Positions 25,349 to 33,403 of a stretch of 42,666 nt of DNA are shown piece after piece; positions within the stretch are counted from its first letter, which is position 1; each line of letters begins with the position of its first letter. Under the pieces are notes generated by a model. The model was not told where the DNA came from. It did no database searches and saw nothing but the letters and a program-made list of their open reading frames with translations. The DNA is from Gemmatimonadaceae bacterium (lineage in GTDB: Bacteria > Gemmatimonadota > Gemmatimonadetes > Gemmatimonadales > Gemmatimonadaceae): the NCBI GenBank assembly GCA_025449955.1, contig JANWIK010000220.1, forward strand, positions 1 to 42,666, written 5' to 3'. The position numbers and the translations under genes were made by a program.

Positions 25349-26433
25349 CGGCGCACCCGTACCCTGCGCGCGCGTCGCGATGCCTGGATCCGATTGCCGA
25401 GCGGTACTGGGAGACACGAGGCAGTCGGTACGGTACAGCGCACGCCGGCGCCGGGGTTTCCGCCGGCGTCGACGGGCACCGCAATCACCGTCGACGTCGT
25501 GAACGGCGTGGGCCGCTTGCACGCGAACCGGTTAGTCGTGAGAGCCGGCGGCGCCGCCCCACCGCATGTGAACAGCAGAGATGCATTCCCCGTCGAGTTG
25601 TCGAGGAACACGAGCTCCAAGCTGTCGATGGCCGGCGTCACGTTCACGATCACCGAGTCCGCCGTGGTATCGATACTCAAGCTGTCGATCACAATGTCGC
25701 CAATAGTTGGCAACGCCGGGATCGTGTCCAACGGGCTCGAGTTGAATTTGGAATCGGACAAGAACACCTCGATCGAATTCGCGCCGACAAAGTCAGTTTG
25801 CAGCGCGTAGAAGATTCCGTTGATCGTCTTGAGCGGCGGAAAGAACGAATACGGCGTCTCGATGTCCAAGTTCCCGTTCACGATGTCGATGGCCTGTAGC
25901 GACGTAATGTCGCCATCCGGATCGTTGCCTGTGAGTGTGTATCGAATGAGACCGGGCTCGACGACGCGTGCCGTATCGAGCGTCGTGATCACGGGCGGAT
26001 TGTTGCCGGCCGTGAGGACGACGGGCTGCGACTGCACGACCTGACCGGGCCTCACGATCATAGTACCCGTGAACTGCTGGTCTTGGACCACGCCATTGTT
26101 CAGCAGCGAAATCGTGGCTTCGATCATACAGTACGGCCCCTGCGCATCGGGCGTGAAGCGGCCGAGGCACGAGGTGAGATCGAACTGGACCGTGAGGTCC
26201 TGCGTTCCAGTCGTGACGGGGAACGTGCCGTTGAACAGCGAATCGACCACGCCCTCGGTGTCCGGGACAAACGACGCGATCGCGACCTGGATCTGTTCGC
26301 CCGGCGTCCCGTTCTGAAAATGGATGCGCAGCGACACACTGCCGTCGTGCGGCCCAACGGGCGAGTCCTTCATGCATGCCGACCCGAGCAGGGCGGCGGC
26401 GATCAAGAGCGCGGATCGAACGATGCGATTCAT
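25345..26433 (-). CDS. Lipoprotein with beta-sandwich-like region, unknown function
   Basis: Product of 362 residues from ATG 26433. MNRIVRSALLIAAALLGSAC is a lipoprotein signal with C20. The mature protein is Thr/Val/Asp-rich with repeated strand-like segments (SVSLRIHFQNGTPGEQIQVAI; GNNPPVITTLDTARVVEPGLIRYTLTGNDPDGD), the last resembling cadherin/Ig-like NNPP-x-I starts of extracellular repeats. The end is highly basic (RIQASRRARRVRVRR). Function unknown; surface location is inferred. First gene of a unit with coaE and preceded by a good promoter match. The pairing of a lipoprotein with coaE by an ATGA overlap is odd. Confidence 0.78.
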   Translation of the reverse strand: MNRIVRSALLIAAALLGSACMKDSPVGPHDGSVSLRIHFQNGTPGEQIQVAIASFVPDTEGVVDSLFNGTFPVTTGTQDLTVQFDLTSCLGRFTPDAQGPYCMIEATISLLNNGVVQDQQFTGTMIVRPGQVVQSQPVVLTAGNNPPVITTLDTARVVEPGLIRYTLTGNDPDGDITSLQAIDIVNGNLDIETPYSFFPPLKTINGIFYALQTDFVGANSIEVFLSDSKFNSSPLDTIPALPTIGDIVIDSLSIDTTADSVIVNVTPAIDSLELVFLDNSTGNASLLFTCGGAAPPALTTNRFACKRPTPFTTSTVIAVPVDAGGNPGAGVRCTVPTASCLPVPLGNRIQASRRARRVRVRR

Positions 26434-26472
26434 GTCGAGCGTGAGTTGGACATGGGGCCGTTGACGGCGGCC

Positions 26473-26502
26473 AAGGTAGGGTGCGCTGCCGCGCGCTGTC
26501 AA
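26473..26502 (-). promoter_or_regulatory. Candidate promoter of the lipoprotein-coaE unit
   Basis: Read on the minus strand: a perfect -35 TTGACA (26502-26497), an 18-base spacer and -10 TACCTT (26478-26473). It lies about 40 bases before the lipoprotein ATG. This is the best -35 box I saw in the window. Confidence 0.5.
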
Positions 26503-26549
26503 CCAGCCACGACAGTGGCGCGTCCGATGCGTGTCGGTTAGTACCGCAG

Positions 26550-27173
26550 CTATAGCAGCGGCACCTGATCTTCGTCGCGCAGCGGCACCTGATGACAATG
26601 ACGACACCGCGCTTCGTACGATTCGCGGCCACCAACCATGATGGTGGGCGAATCGTAGCGCGCCGGTTTACCGCCGAGCAGACGCTGGTTCCGGCTTGCC
26701 GGACCGCCGCAGATCACGCAGATCGCGTGGAGCTTGTCGACCATCTCGGCTACGGCCATGAGCTGCGGCATCGCGCCGAACGGCTCGCCCCGGAAGTCCG
26801 TGTCGGTGCCGGCGACGATGACGCGAATGCCTTGGTTGGCCAGCGATGTGGCGAGGTCGACAATGCCCGCGTCGAGAAACTGCGCTTCGTCGATGGCAAC
26901 GACGTCGGCGAGCGGATTGATCTGCTGAGCGATCTGCAGCGATGAATCGACGGGCGCCGCTTCCACAGTGCGTCCGTCGTGGCTGGCGATCGACAAGACG
27001 CCCTGATAGCGGTCATCCAGGTGCGACTTGAACACCTGCACTTTTTTCTTCGCGATGATCGAGCGGCGCACGCGACGAATGAGCTCTTCGCTCTTGCCGC
27101 TGAACATCACGCCGGCGATGACCTCGATCCAACCGGTGCGCGTGGGTCCGCCGAACGCGCTCTGGTCGCTCAC
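26550..27173 (-). CDS. tdk: Thymidine kinase (type II)
   Basis: Phosphorylates thymidine in nucleotide salvage. The 207-residue product has the P-loop [14 protein letters not shown] (21-34), the DEAQF catalytic motif (about 94-98), a lasso region ending [19 protein letters not shown], and the structural zinc ligands in CVICGGPA and CRHCH. GTG 27173 overlaps the upstream DEAD-like gene's stop as GTGA (27170-27173), so tdk is translated by coupling to it. The N-terminal eight or so residues are extra compared with short homologues. Confidence 0.95.
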   Translation of the reverse strand: MSDQSAFGGPTRTGWIEVIAGVMFSGKSEELIRRVRRSIIAKKKVQVFKSHLDDRYQGVLSIASHDGRTVEAAPVDSSLQIAQQINPLADVVAIDEAQFLDAGIVDLATSLANQGIRVIVAGTDTDFRGEPFGAMPQLMAVAEMVDKLHAICVICGGPASRNQRLLGGKPARYDSPTIMVGGRESYEARCRHCHQVPLRDEDQVPLL

Positions 27174-28843
27174 TCGTCGCGCGGGCGAGACGGTCCGCGA
27201 TCGCGCGCGGGCGGCCGCCGGCCAACCGGGCCGCGTCCCGGTCCGGCGCGGCCGGTGCTGCCGCGGCCACCTCGCGCGCCTGCGTCGCGCGATCCGCCGC
27301 GTTCACGTGGACCGCGGTCTCTCGATCCGCGATCCCTCGGCGCGCCGCGGTCGCGCGAACCGCCGCGGTCCCGCGAACCACCGCGATCTACGTCGAGGCG
27401 CGCGTTCACGCGGCGTCCGCGGATGTTGGCGCCCGACAATGCCGCAATGGCGCGCTCGGCGTCGGCGGACTCGAGCTCGACGACGGAATGGTTCTCCCGT
27501 ATTTCGACGCGCCCGATGCGTGATCCCGCGATGCCGGCTTCGTTCGCGATCGCGCCGACCAAATCGCGGGCAGATGCGCCGTCGCGCTCCCCGATGTTCA
27601 CGAATACACGCACGGTGCCGGATTGCGGCGCGGCGCGCGGCGCGCGCGCATCCTGAGGTGTTGACGGCGCCGAGGCGGCAGTCGGTTGCGCGCTGGTTGC
27701 GTTAGGCACAGGCCGCTCCCGTGCGTCGGTGAGGAGACGCAGCGAGGCTGCGGCGACCGATGCGGCGTCGAAATCAACGAGGAGCGGCTCGATGGTGAGC
27801 AGCTCGCGAACCGGCAACCCCCGCTCGAGCACGGCGCGGATTTCATCGCGCATGCGCTCTTCGCTCGTACGCGCAGCGGCCACCGCACTGTCGAACGACA
27901 GGGGCACGAGACGATCGCTGCCCGCGAGCGCGGCGAGTGCCGGCAACTGACGCGGCTGGACGATCGCGACCACCTGATTCGGCGCGGCGGCGGCGACCTG
28001 CTCCAACTCGGCGCGAGACGACGGATGGTCGTACAGCACCATGAGCGCCGCGGGTGTCGACCCATCGCGCACGACGCGCACGATGTCTTCGGTCGTGTAG
28101 CCGAGTGTGCGCAGCGTGTCCGCTGCCTCACGGGCAGATTCATCGGAGCGGGCGTACACTGCGGCACCGGGCGGGTCGAGCGCGTCGAGAATGTTGCGCA
28201 GGGCCACAGGCCGCGTTTCACTCGCCGAGATCACGTAACGCATGGCGATGGATTCTGCCGGCGCGTCGGGAGCAGCGTCTACGCGTCGCGGGCGTCGGGC
28301 GTATCGCTCGACGACTGCTTCTACCTCGGGCGTGTTTCGCGCTGCAACCACGGTGCGCGGTGCGTCCTTCGGCATTTCGCTCATGAGCGCCTCGAGCGAC
28401 GCCATGGCGCCGGCGTCGATCACCAGATCCGCCCACGCGATGACCACGGCGCGCACGTTGTCGAGCTTGAGCGCGGCGCGACGCACCATGTCCAGCAGCT
28501 GATCCGCCGGTCCCACTATCACCGGTGCCGACCGCGCCGCGAGCAGCCGGGATGCGCGGCGAGCACCGGTGGCCGCGATGACGCGAGACGTGTTGGGCGT
28601 GGACTCACTCGCCGGCGCCGACGCGACGAATCGCGCGATGGCCATCGCGCTCGGAGCGTCCGGTGTTACGACGACGGCGCGCGGGCCGACTACGTCGCTC
28701 GCGTCCGGTGCGTCCAGCTGCTCGAGCACCGGACCCATGAACTGCGCGATCGCTGCCGCATCGTGCGGAAGCACGTACATGACGTTCTGATTGCGCGACA
28801 CATTTGCTTTGTCGCGCGCGGTTTCACCGTTCCCGTGCTCCAA
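27170..28843 (-). CDS. Degenerate DEAD-box-like protein with DbpA RNA-binding domain and RG-rich tail
   Basis: A 557-residue protein whose layout copies CsdA/DeaD helicases while the catalytic motifs are gone. Helicase-like segments appear in order: VVTPDAPSA (58-66, where motif Ia PTRELA is expected), GAR (93-95), [13 protein letters not shown] (108-120, like the TPGR block), [12 protein letters not shown] (132-143, AWAD in place of DEAD), VVAARN (165-170, in place of SAT). No Walker A is seen. Residues 411-483 form a DbpA-type RNA-binding domain ([12 protein letters not shown] to GRRVNARL); 486-557 are RGG/RDRG repeats. I infer an RNA-binding protein without ATPase activity. TTG 28843 is supported by GAGGAG about nine bases upstream. 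Coupled to tdk. Confidence 0.82.
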   Translation of the reverse strand: MEHGNGETARDKANVSRNQNVMYVLPHDAAAIAQFMGPVLEQLDAPDASDVVGPRAVVVTPDAPSAMAIARFVASAPASESTPNTSRVIAATGARRASRLLAARSAPVIVGPADQLLDMVRRAALKLDNVRAVVIAWADLVIDAGAMASLEALMSEMPKDAPRTVVAARNTPEVEAVVERYARRPRRVDAAPDAPAESIAMRYVISASETRPVALRNILDALDPPGAAVYARSDESAREAADTLRTLGYTTEDIVRVVRDGSTPAALMVLYDHPSSRAELEQVAAAAPNQVVAIVQPRQLPALAALAGSDRLVPLSFDSAVAAARTSEERMRDEIRAVLERGLPVRELLTIEPLLVDFDAASVAAASLRLLTDARERPVPNATSAQPTAASAPSTPQDARAPRAAPQSGTVRVFVNIGERDGASARDLVGAIANEAGIAGSRIGRVEIRENHSVVELESADAERAIAALSGANIRGRRVNARLDVDRGGSRDRGGSRDRGAPRDRGSRDRGPRERGGSRDAGARGGRGSTGRAGPGRGPVGRRPPARDRGPSRPRDE

Positions 28844-28891
28844 GACGACGCTCCTCGGTTTTCAATGGCGTCACGAACGCGACGCGACTAA

Positions 28892-28921
28892 AATATAGCA
28901 GACGAGCCATCGGCCCTCCAA
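28892..28921 (-). promoter_or_regulatory. Candidate promoter for the DEAD-like/tdk unit, in a shared divergent region
   Basis: Minus strand: -35 TTGGAG (28921-28916), 18-base spacer, -10 TATATT (28897-28892). The AT patch CTAAAATATAG is the only one in the 93-base divergent gap and may serve the plus-strand aminotransferase too (TAAAAT or TATAGC read forward), though I see no good plus-strand -35. Confidence 0.45.
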
Positions 28922-28936
28922 ACTCAAGGAGTCGCA

Positions 28937-30157
28937 GTGACTGAGATGACCGTTCGCCGTGCGTTCGTGCCGTCGCCGAACATCGCCCAACTCAAGGAGT
29001 CCGCGACCATCGCCGTGTCCGCGCGCGCCAAGGCGCTTCGCGCAGCCGGACGACGCGTAATCGACCTCGGGGCCGGTGAACCGGACTTCGACACGCCGGA
29101 GTTCATTCGGCGCGCGGCGCAACGCGCGATCGACGCCGGCGCCACACGGTACACGGCCACGGAGGGCATACTGCCGTTGCGCGAAGCGATCGCGACGCTC
29201 GCGAACGCCGACTATCGCGGTGACGATCGTGTGACGCCCGGCGATATCGTCGTTTCGACTGGTTCGAAGCAGTCCTTGTTCAATGCGTGCTTCGTGCTCT
29301 TCGGTCCCGGCGACGAGGTGCTGATTCCGACGCCAAGTTGGACGAGCTACTACGAAATGGTGGCGCTGGCGCGCGCGGAGCCGGTGCCTGTGCTGGGCGA
29401 TCCCGCGAACGGGCTCAAGGTGACCGCGGCTGCGTTGGCTGCCGCGGCGACGCCGGCGACCAAGGGTGTGATGCTCAACTCGCCCTGCAACCCGACTGGA
29501 GCCGTGTACGATCGCGCGGAGTTGGAGTCGATTCTCGCGTTGGCCGAAGAGCGCGGATGGTGGGTGATCAGCGACGAGATCTATCGGCGCATCGCGTACG
29601 CGGGTGTTGCAACGTCGATCCTCGAGGTCGCGTCATCGCGCGATCGAGTGATTCTGGTGGATGGTGTCGCGAAAGCGTACGCGATGACGGGCTGGCGCAT
29701 CGGGTGGGCAATCGCGCCGCGCGCGGTGGCGCAGGCGATGGGCGCGCTACAGTCGCACAGCACGTCTAACGCAGCAGCCGTATCGCAACACGCGGCGGTG
29801 GCGGCGCTCACCGATCGCGGTGCGGCGGAGCCGTCCATCGCGCACATGGTGGGCGAGTTCGAGCGGCGTCGCGATGCGGCGTTGGCGATGTTGGCGGGCG
29901 AACCGGGCATCGGTGTGATTCCGCCCGATGGAGCGTTTTACTTGTTCCTCGACGTGAGTGGCACGCGCGGCAACTCGCGCAACGGCGCCGGCGCCGCGTT
30001 CGCGCAGCACTTGCTCGAGCGGCACGACGTCGCGGTTGTACCGGGCGCGGCGTTCTACACGCCGGATTGGGTGCGACTATCGTACGCGGCACCGCTGGAT
30101 CAAGTCGTGACGGGCGTGCAACGCACTGTCGCCGCGTTTCGCGAGATGAAGTCGTGA
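28937..30157 (+). CDS. Class I/II PLP aminotransferase (aspartate aminotransferase-like)
   Basis: Product of 406 residues. Aminotransferase fold type I: LGAGEPDFDTPEFI (substrate-binding GEPDF), Y-x-T-x-EGILPLREAI, STGSKQSLFNACFVL, NSPCNPTGAVYDRAEL, SDEIYRRIAY, and PLP lysine K246 in AKAYAMTGWRIGW. Best guess is aspartate or a broad prephenate/aspartate subgroup-1 beta enzyme. GTG 28937 is chosen because AAGGAG (28926-28931) is five bases upstream; the ATG at 28946 would be too far. The lysine context AKAYAM deviates slightly from SKxYxM of many homologues. Monocistronic as far as seen. Confidence 0.92.
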   Translation: MTEMTVRRAFVPSPNIAQLKESATIAVSARAKALRAAGRRVIDLGAGEPDFDTPEFIRRAAQRAIDAGATRYTATEGILPLREAIATLANADYRGDDRVTPGDIVVSTGSKQSLFNACFVLFGPGDEVLIPTPSWTSYYEMVALARAEPVPVLGDPANGLKVTAAALAAAATPATKGVMLNSPCNPTGAVYDRAELESILALAEERGWWVISDEIYRRIAYAGVATSILEVASSRDRVILVDGVAKAYAMTGWRIGWAIAPRAVAQAMGALQSHSTSNAAAVSQHAAVAALTDRGAAEPSIAHMVGEFERRRDAALAMLAGEPGIGVIPPDGAFYLFLDVSGTRGNSRNGAGAAFAQHLLERHDVAVVPGAAFYTPDWVRLSYAAPLDQVVTGVQRTVAAFREMKS

Positions 30158-30289
30158 CGAGTTGTGCACCGCCGGTCCTCTGGTGACGGCGCGAGGAGGC
30201 GATATCTTAGCGCTGGAGACGCGCCCGATCGCAGCAGTTCGGCGGAGCGTGAGTGCGGGCCGTCGCTAACGCCTGCGTAGGAGGACCGA

Positions 30290-30793
30290 GTGAACGTCAC
30301 CGTGCAGATCGAACCAGCCACCGACATTCCCTCGGCTGTCGAGTACAGGTGGGATACTGACACCGCAATTCTCACCGCGAGTCTCGCCGACATGTCGTTC
30401 GCGGATGGCGCCTCGGGATCAGTCGAGCTCGCCGGTTCCGATGGGTCGTGGGTGATTCTCGATGTGCGCGGCGGTCGCATTCACGGCGTCGAAGTGGCCG
30501 TATGGCCGGACGTGAAGAAACTCTCGTTGCTGCGCGTGCCCACGGACACCGCGCGCGGCCGATTGGTCGTTCCGTCCGCCGGATCCGAGGGAGGCGTCGC
30601 CATGATGCAGATGGACACGACGCTCATTGCCGAATCCGATCAATCGGAGCAGACGATCCATTTTCGTCTGGGCGCCGGCCGTCACGCGCGCACGGTATGC
30701 ATCGCGCGCGACATTCTGGTCGACCTGGACGACAGCGATACCATCCGCGGGATCTGGCTCCTCAACGTTCCACCGTTTCCCGGGGACGAATGA
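30290..30793 (+). CDS. Hypothetical protein with duplicated DUF2283-like module
   Basis: A 167-residue soluble protein from GTG 30290, preceded by a strong AGGAGG (30279-30284). Two halves resemble each other: AVEYRWDTDTAILTASL followed by WVILDVRGGRIHGVEVAVWP, and TIHFRLGAGRHARTVCIA followed by ILVDLDDSDTIRGIWLLNVP. Each ends with hydrophobic-D-x-D/R-G-x-I-x-G-hydrophobic, as in the small DUF2283 family, to which it may belong; I cannot confirm. It overlaps the next gene by ATGA (30790-30793), so the two products are probably made together. Function unknown. Confidence 0.75.
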   Translation: MNVTVQIEPATDIPSAVEYRWDTDTAILTASLADMSFADGASGSVELAGSDGSWVILDVRGGRIHGVEVAVWPDVKKLSLLRVPTDTARGRLVVPSAGSEGGVAMMQMDTTLIAESDQSEQTIHFRLGAGRHARTVCIARDILVDLDDSDTIRGIWLLNVPPFPGDE

Positions 30794-31059
30794 TCACCAC
30801 GATCGTGCTCATCAAGTGCGATCCGAAAGCGATTCCGCACTGCGCGACGCGCCTCGCCGGCATTGATGGCGTGTCGGAGGTCTACTCGGTGTCGGGCGAA
30901 TGGGACTTGGTCGCGATCGTTCGCGTCCCCGAGTACGAGCGCATCGCGCAAGTGGTGACGGAAGAATTCGCGAAAGTCCCCGGCATCGATCGCACGCAGA
31001 CGCTGACCGCGTTCCGGGCGTACTCGAAGAGAGACGTGGAGAGTGCGTTTGGTGAGTGA
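30790..31059 (+). CDS. Stand-alone AsnC/Lrp ligand-binding (RAM) domain protein
   Basis: Product of 89 residues. It is the C-terminal half of an Lrp/AsnC regulator without the DNA-binding helix-turn-helix: ITTIVLIKCDPKAIPHCATRL, then GVSEVYSVSGEWDLVAIVRV (the conserved effector-site G-x-x-D), then an ending AFRAYSKRDVESAFGE. Such stand-alone domains bind amino acids and assemble into oligomers; some modulate partner proteins. Coupled by ATGA to the duplicated-domain gene and downstream of an aminotransferase, which hints at amino-acid sensing. Confidence 0.88.
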   Translation: MITTIVLIKCDPKAIPHCATRLAGIDGVSEVYSVSGEWDLVAIVRVPEYERIAQVVTEEFAKVPGIDRTQTLTAFRAYSKRDVESAFGE

Positions 31060-31064
31060 GGCTT

Positions 31065-31227
31065 GGGAAGCGCTGACGCTTGGGAAAACGGGTAGCGGCG
31101 GCTTCGCCGCCTTGGCGGCGGAAGAACATCAATGGTTGTGGACAGACGTTCCTATCCGCGAGCCCCGCGCCTAACGCTGCAACTCGGAATTCGCCCCGTT
31201 CCCCTTTCCCCAAGCGTCAGCGCTTCC
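31065..31227. repeat. Long inverted repeat with internal hairpin (palindromic intergenic element)
   Basis: GGGAAGCGCTGACGCTTGGG (31065-31084) and its exact reverse complement (31208-31227) are 20-base arms 123 bases apart; similarity continues imperfectly inward (GAAAACGGG versus CCCGTTCCCCTTT). Inside, GGCGGC-TTC-GCCGCC forms a hairpin. After the right arm, TCAGCGCGCGCCAGCGCACGCTTCCCTCA repeats part of the arm again. GCTTCCCTCAGCGC is shared with the gcvP 3' end (24180-24193). There is no coding frame. It lies between convergent genes and behaves like a REP/BIME-type repeat. Confidence 0.75.
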
Positions 31228-31254
31228 CTCAGCGCGCGCCAGCGCACGCTTCCC

Positions 31255-32235
31255 TCAATCCAAGCACCACTTCGTCCGCGTCCTATACGATTCTTCCCAC
31301 TTCCCGTCCTTCCACGACAGCACCGACAAGTACGTGTCGCTGCCGAATTGCCAGCCTTCCAAAAAGATTTCGTCCACGCCATCGCCGTTCACGTCGAGGT
31401 GATCGAAGAAGCGGCGGAAGCTGGACGAGGCGAGCGGACCCTGGACGCGGTGCGTGTAAGTGGGATGGTATTCCGTCGCGGTGGAGTCGCGGTCGGCGAT
31501 CAGGATGAGATGGGTCGTGGTCTCCTGCGTCGACGCCGGATTCTCGGCCGCGGGGTCGATGAAACCGGCGACGATCGTCGGCCACGGACCGTTGCCGCTC
31601 GGGAAGGCGACTGCGTGGAAGTCGAGCGAGTCGAGCGCCGCTTGTGAAATGCCGACCGTCTTCGCCACTTGCGAGCCAATCGCGCGCGCGATGCGCTCGA
31701 CGTCGGCGCTCGGCATCGGCTTGACGTCACGCTGGTGACCCAGCGTCGCCGTCGACGCGAGATACTCCACCGTGAACGTGGGGCGCTTGTCCTGGTTCTG
31801 GAGGCGGACGGCGGCCATGGGCGTCAGGAGTTGGCAGCCGGGAAGTGTGTAGAGCGGGTCGTCGCCCTCCCACATCCCACGGCGAACTTGCGCTGTGCCG
31901 GCCGCGCGACCACCCTCGAAGATGTCGTAGGTCTTCGAGCTGCGCAGATACGACGCGTCCAACTGGCGCCAACCAGTGGTGTCGAGTGAGATCTGTTGGA
32001 GCTCGCCGTGCTCGATCGCCGCGATCGGAATCATGCGCGGATCACTGGGATCTCCGAACACCTCGAACAACAGGTCCGGATGCGAACGCAAGTCGAGCTG
32101 CGGACCGGACGAAGCGGAGTGAGACGCGGCGCCCGAACGTCCGGACGCGTGCGCCTTGTTACAGGCGGCAGCGACGACCACTACGGTCGCGATCCAAGCC
32201 AATCGGGTCGTCACACGCACCAAGTTGATTGTCAC
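31255..32235 (-). CDS. Lipoprotein, unknown function
   Basis: Product of 326 residues from GTG 32235 (GTG 32220 and 32214 are alternatives; none has a clear ribosome site). The signal TRLAWIATVVVVAAAC gives a lipidated C25. The mature part begins with a Ser/Gly/His-rich linker; it is soluble and has a calcium-loop-like FFDHLDVNGDGVDEIFLEGW near the C-terminus (DxNxDGxDE, as in FG-GAP/EF-hand loops) before the end SYRTRTKWCLD. I do not recognise the family. Divergent from the gene at 32524. Confidence 0.75.
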   Translation of the reverse strand: MTINLVRVTTRLAWIATVVVVAAACNKAHASGRSGAASHSASSGPQLDLRSHPDLLFEVFGDPSDPRMIPIAAIEHGELQQISLDTTGWRQLDASYLRSSKTYDIFEGGRAAGTAQVRRGMWEGDDPLYTLPGCQLLTPMAAVRLQNQDKRPTFTVEYLASTATLGHQRDVKPMPSADVERIARAIGSQVAKTVGISQAALDSLDFHAVAFPSGNGPWPTIVAGFIDPAAENPASTQETTTHLILIADRDSTATEYHPTYTHRVQGPLASSSFRRFFDHLDVNGDGVDEIFLEGWQFGSDTYLSVLSWKDGKWEESYRTRTKWCLD

Positions 32236-32523
32236 TCGGGGGAGCCGCGGGTTGGACTCGCGGGTCTCGGTTGTGCAGACTAACTGCGGGTATACGGGCG
32301 TCGAGGCGTGAGGTGCCTGCCTTCGGCCATCAGGAGATGGACGCGGAGCGCCGTCCCGGTGCAACGCGCCGCGTCTTGGCTCTCCTCCGGGGGCGCGTTA
32401 GGGGAGCAACGGTCCGTGGACGGTGTAGGAATCCGCTGTCATCAACCCGGTCTTTACATGTCCTTTGCGGGGCGCGGCTGGCCGCGTGTTCCATCGGTTG
32501 GGCAGCAGGGCGCCGCAGTACGC
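32236..32523. other. 288-base divergent intergenic region
   Basis: Separates the lipoprotein gene (-) from the secreted-protein gene (+). Open frames here are compositionally biased and lack ribosome sites. TTGTGC...TATACG (about 32270-32295) looks promoter-like but its 14-base spacing is too short. The plus-strand gene could begin at ATG 32458 inside this region. Nothing else was recognised. Confidence 0.35.
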
Positions 32524-33354
32524 GTGCGGTTCGTCGTGCTCGGCTTGGCGTGTCTTTTTGCGCCGGGTGCCGCGCACGCGCAGACGTCGAACATCGTGCT
32601 CCGCATCAGACCCAAAGTGGGCGATACGCTGTACACCCGCTTCGAGCAGGACGTGTCGATGAAGGGCACCGTGCACGTGCACGGGAGCGACACGACGATG
32701 ACGATGCACACGTCGCTGCTCTTGTTATCGCGCGTGCTGGTGCAGGGAAGTGACGAGACCGGGACGACGATCACGACGATTACGGATTCTGTGTCGCTCA
32801 TCTCCGATGGGGAGCCCTCGGAGCCGGAAGACGTGCGTCGCGCGATGGAAGGACAACGGGTCCAACTGCACATCGCGCCCGACGGATCGGCGGCGGTGCT
32901 CGCGCTTCCGCCGCAACTCTCGGCCGACATTCGCGCGGTGGTATCGGGCATGCCGGCCACGCTGCCAGACAAGCCGGTGAGCGTGTCGCAGAGTTGGCAG
33001 CGGGTCACGATGCTCCCGTTGGTGGGCGCGTCGGGCAAAGGCGTCGCGGCAACGTTGCGCGCCACGTATCGGCTCGACTCGCTCTCGAGCGACGGGATGC
33101 TCGCCTTCGTTTCCATGCACGGCACGATCACCCGCGATCCCGGCACACGCCCGCTCGCGAACGGGTTGCGTGTGAGCTCGTCGGGAAAGGTCACCGGCAT
33201 GTTGTGCGTGGACCGCAAGCGCGGATGGTGGATCGACGCGCGGGCCACGATCGCGCTCGTGTCGACGCTCGTGCCGGTGGCCGGTGCGTCGGCGACGCCG
33301 GTCCGGATGCAGACCGATATCACGCAGCACATGCACACGGCGAGCGTGCGCTGA
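32524..33354 (+). CDS. Secreted protein, possibly DUF6263-like
   Basis: Product of 276 residues from GTG 32524, chosen because it starts a clean signal peptide (VRFVVLGLACLFAPGAAHA, cleavage before Gln20). The frame is open further upstream (ATG 32458 adds 22 residues), but that would bury the signal. The mature part begins VLRIRPKVGDTLYTRFEQDV and is Thr/Ser/Val-rich, beta-strand-like, with one Cys (GMLCVDRKRGWW). The pattern of repeated strands with a K-x-G-D start recalls DUF6263, a guess. Periplasmic or surface location is inferred. Confidence 0.75.
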   Translation: MRFVVLGLACLFAPGAAHAQTSNIVLRIRPKVGDTLYTRFEQDVSMKGTVHVHGSDTTMTMHTSLLLLSRVLVQGSDETGTTITTITDSVSLISDGEPSEPEDVRRAMEGQRVQLHIAPDGSAAVLALPPQLSADIRAVVSGMPATLPDKPVSVSQSWQRVTMLPLVGASGKGVAATLRATYRLDSLSSDGMLAFVSMHGTITRDPGTRPLANGLRVSSSGKVTGMLCVDRKRGWWIDARATIALVSTLVPVAGASATPVRMQTDITQHMHTASVR

Positions 33355-33403
33355 TCGCGTCGATTTGGCTGGTCGCCTCTCGGTTGCAGCGGTAACTTTG
33401 AGT

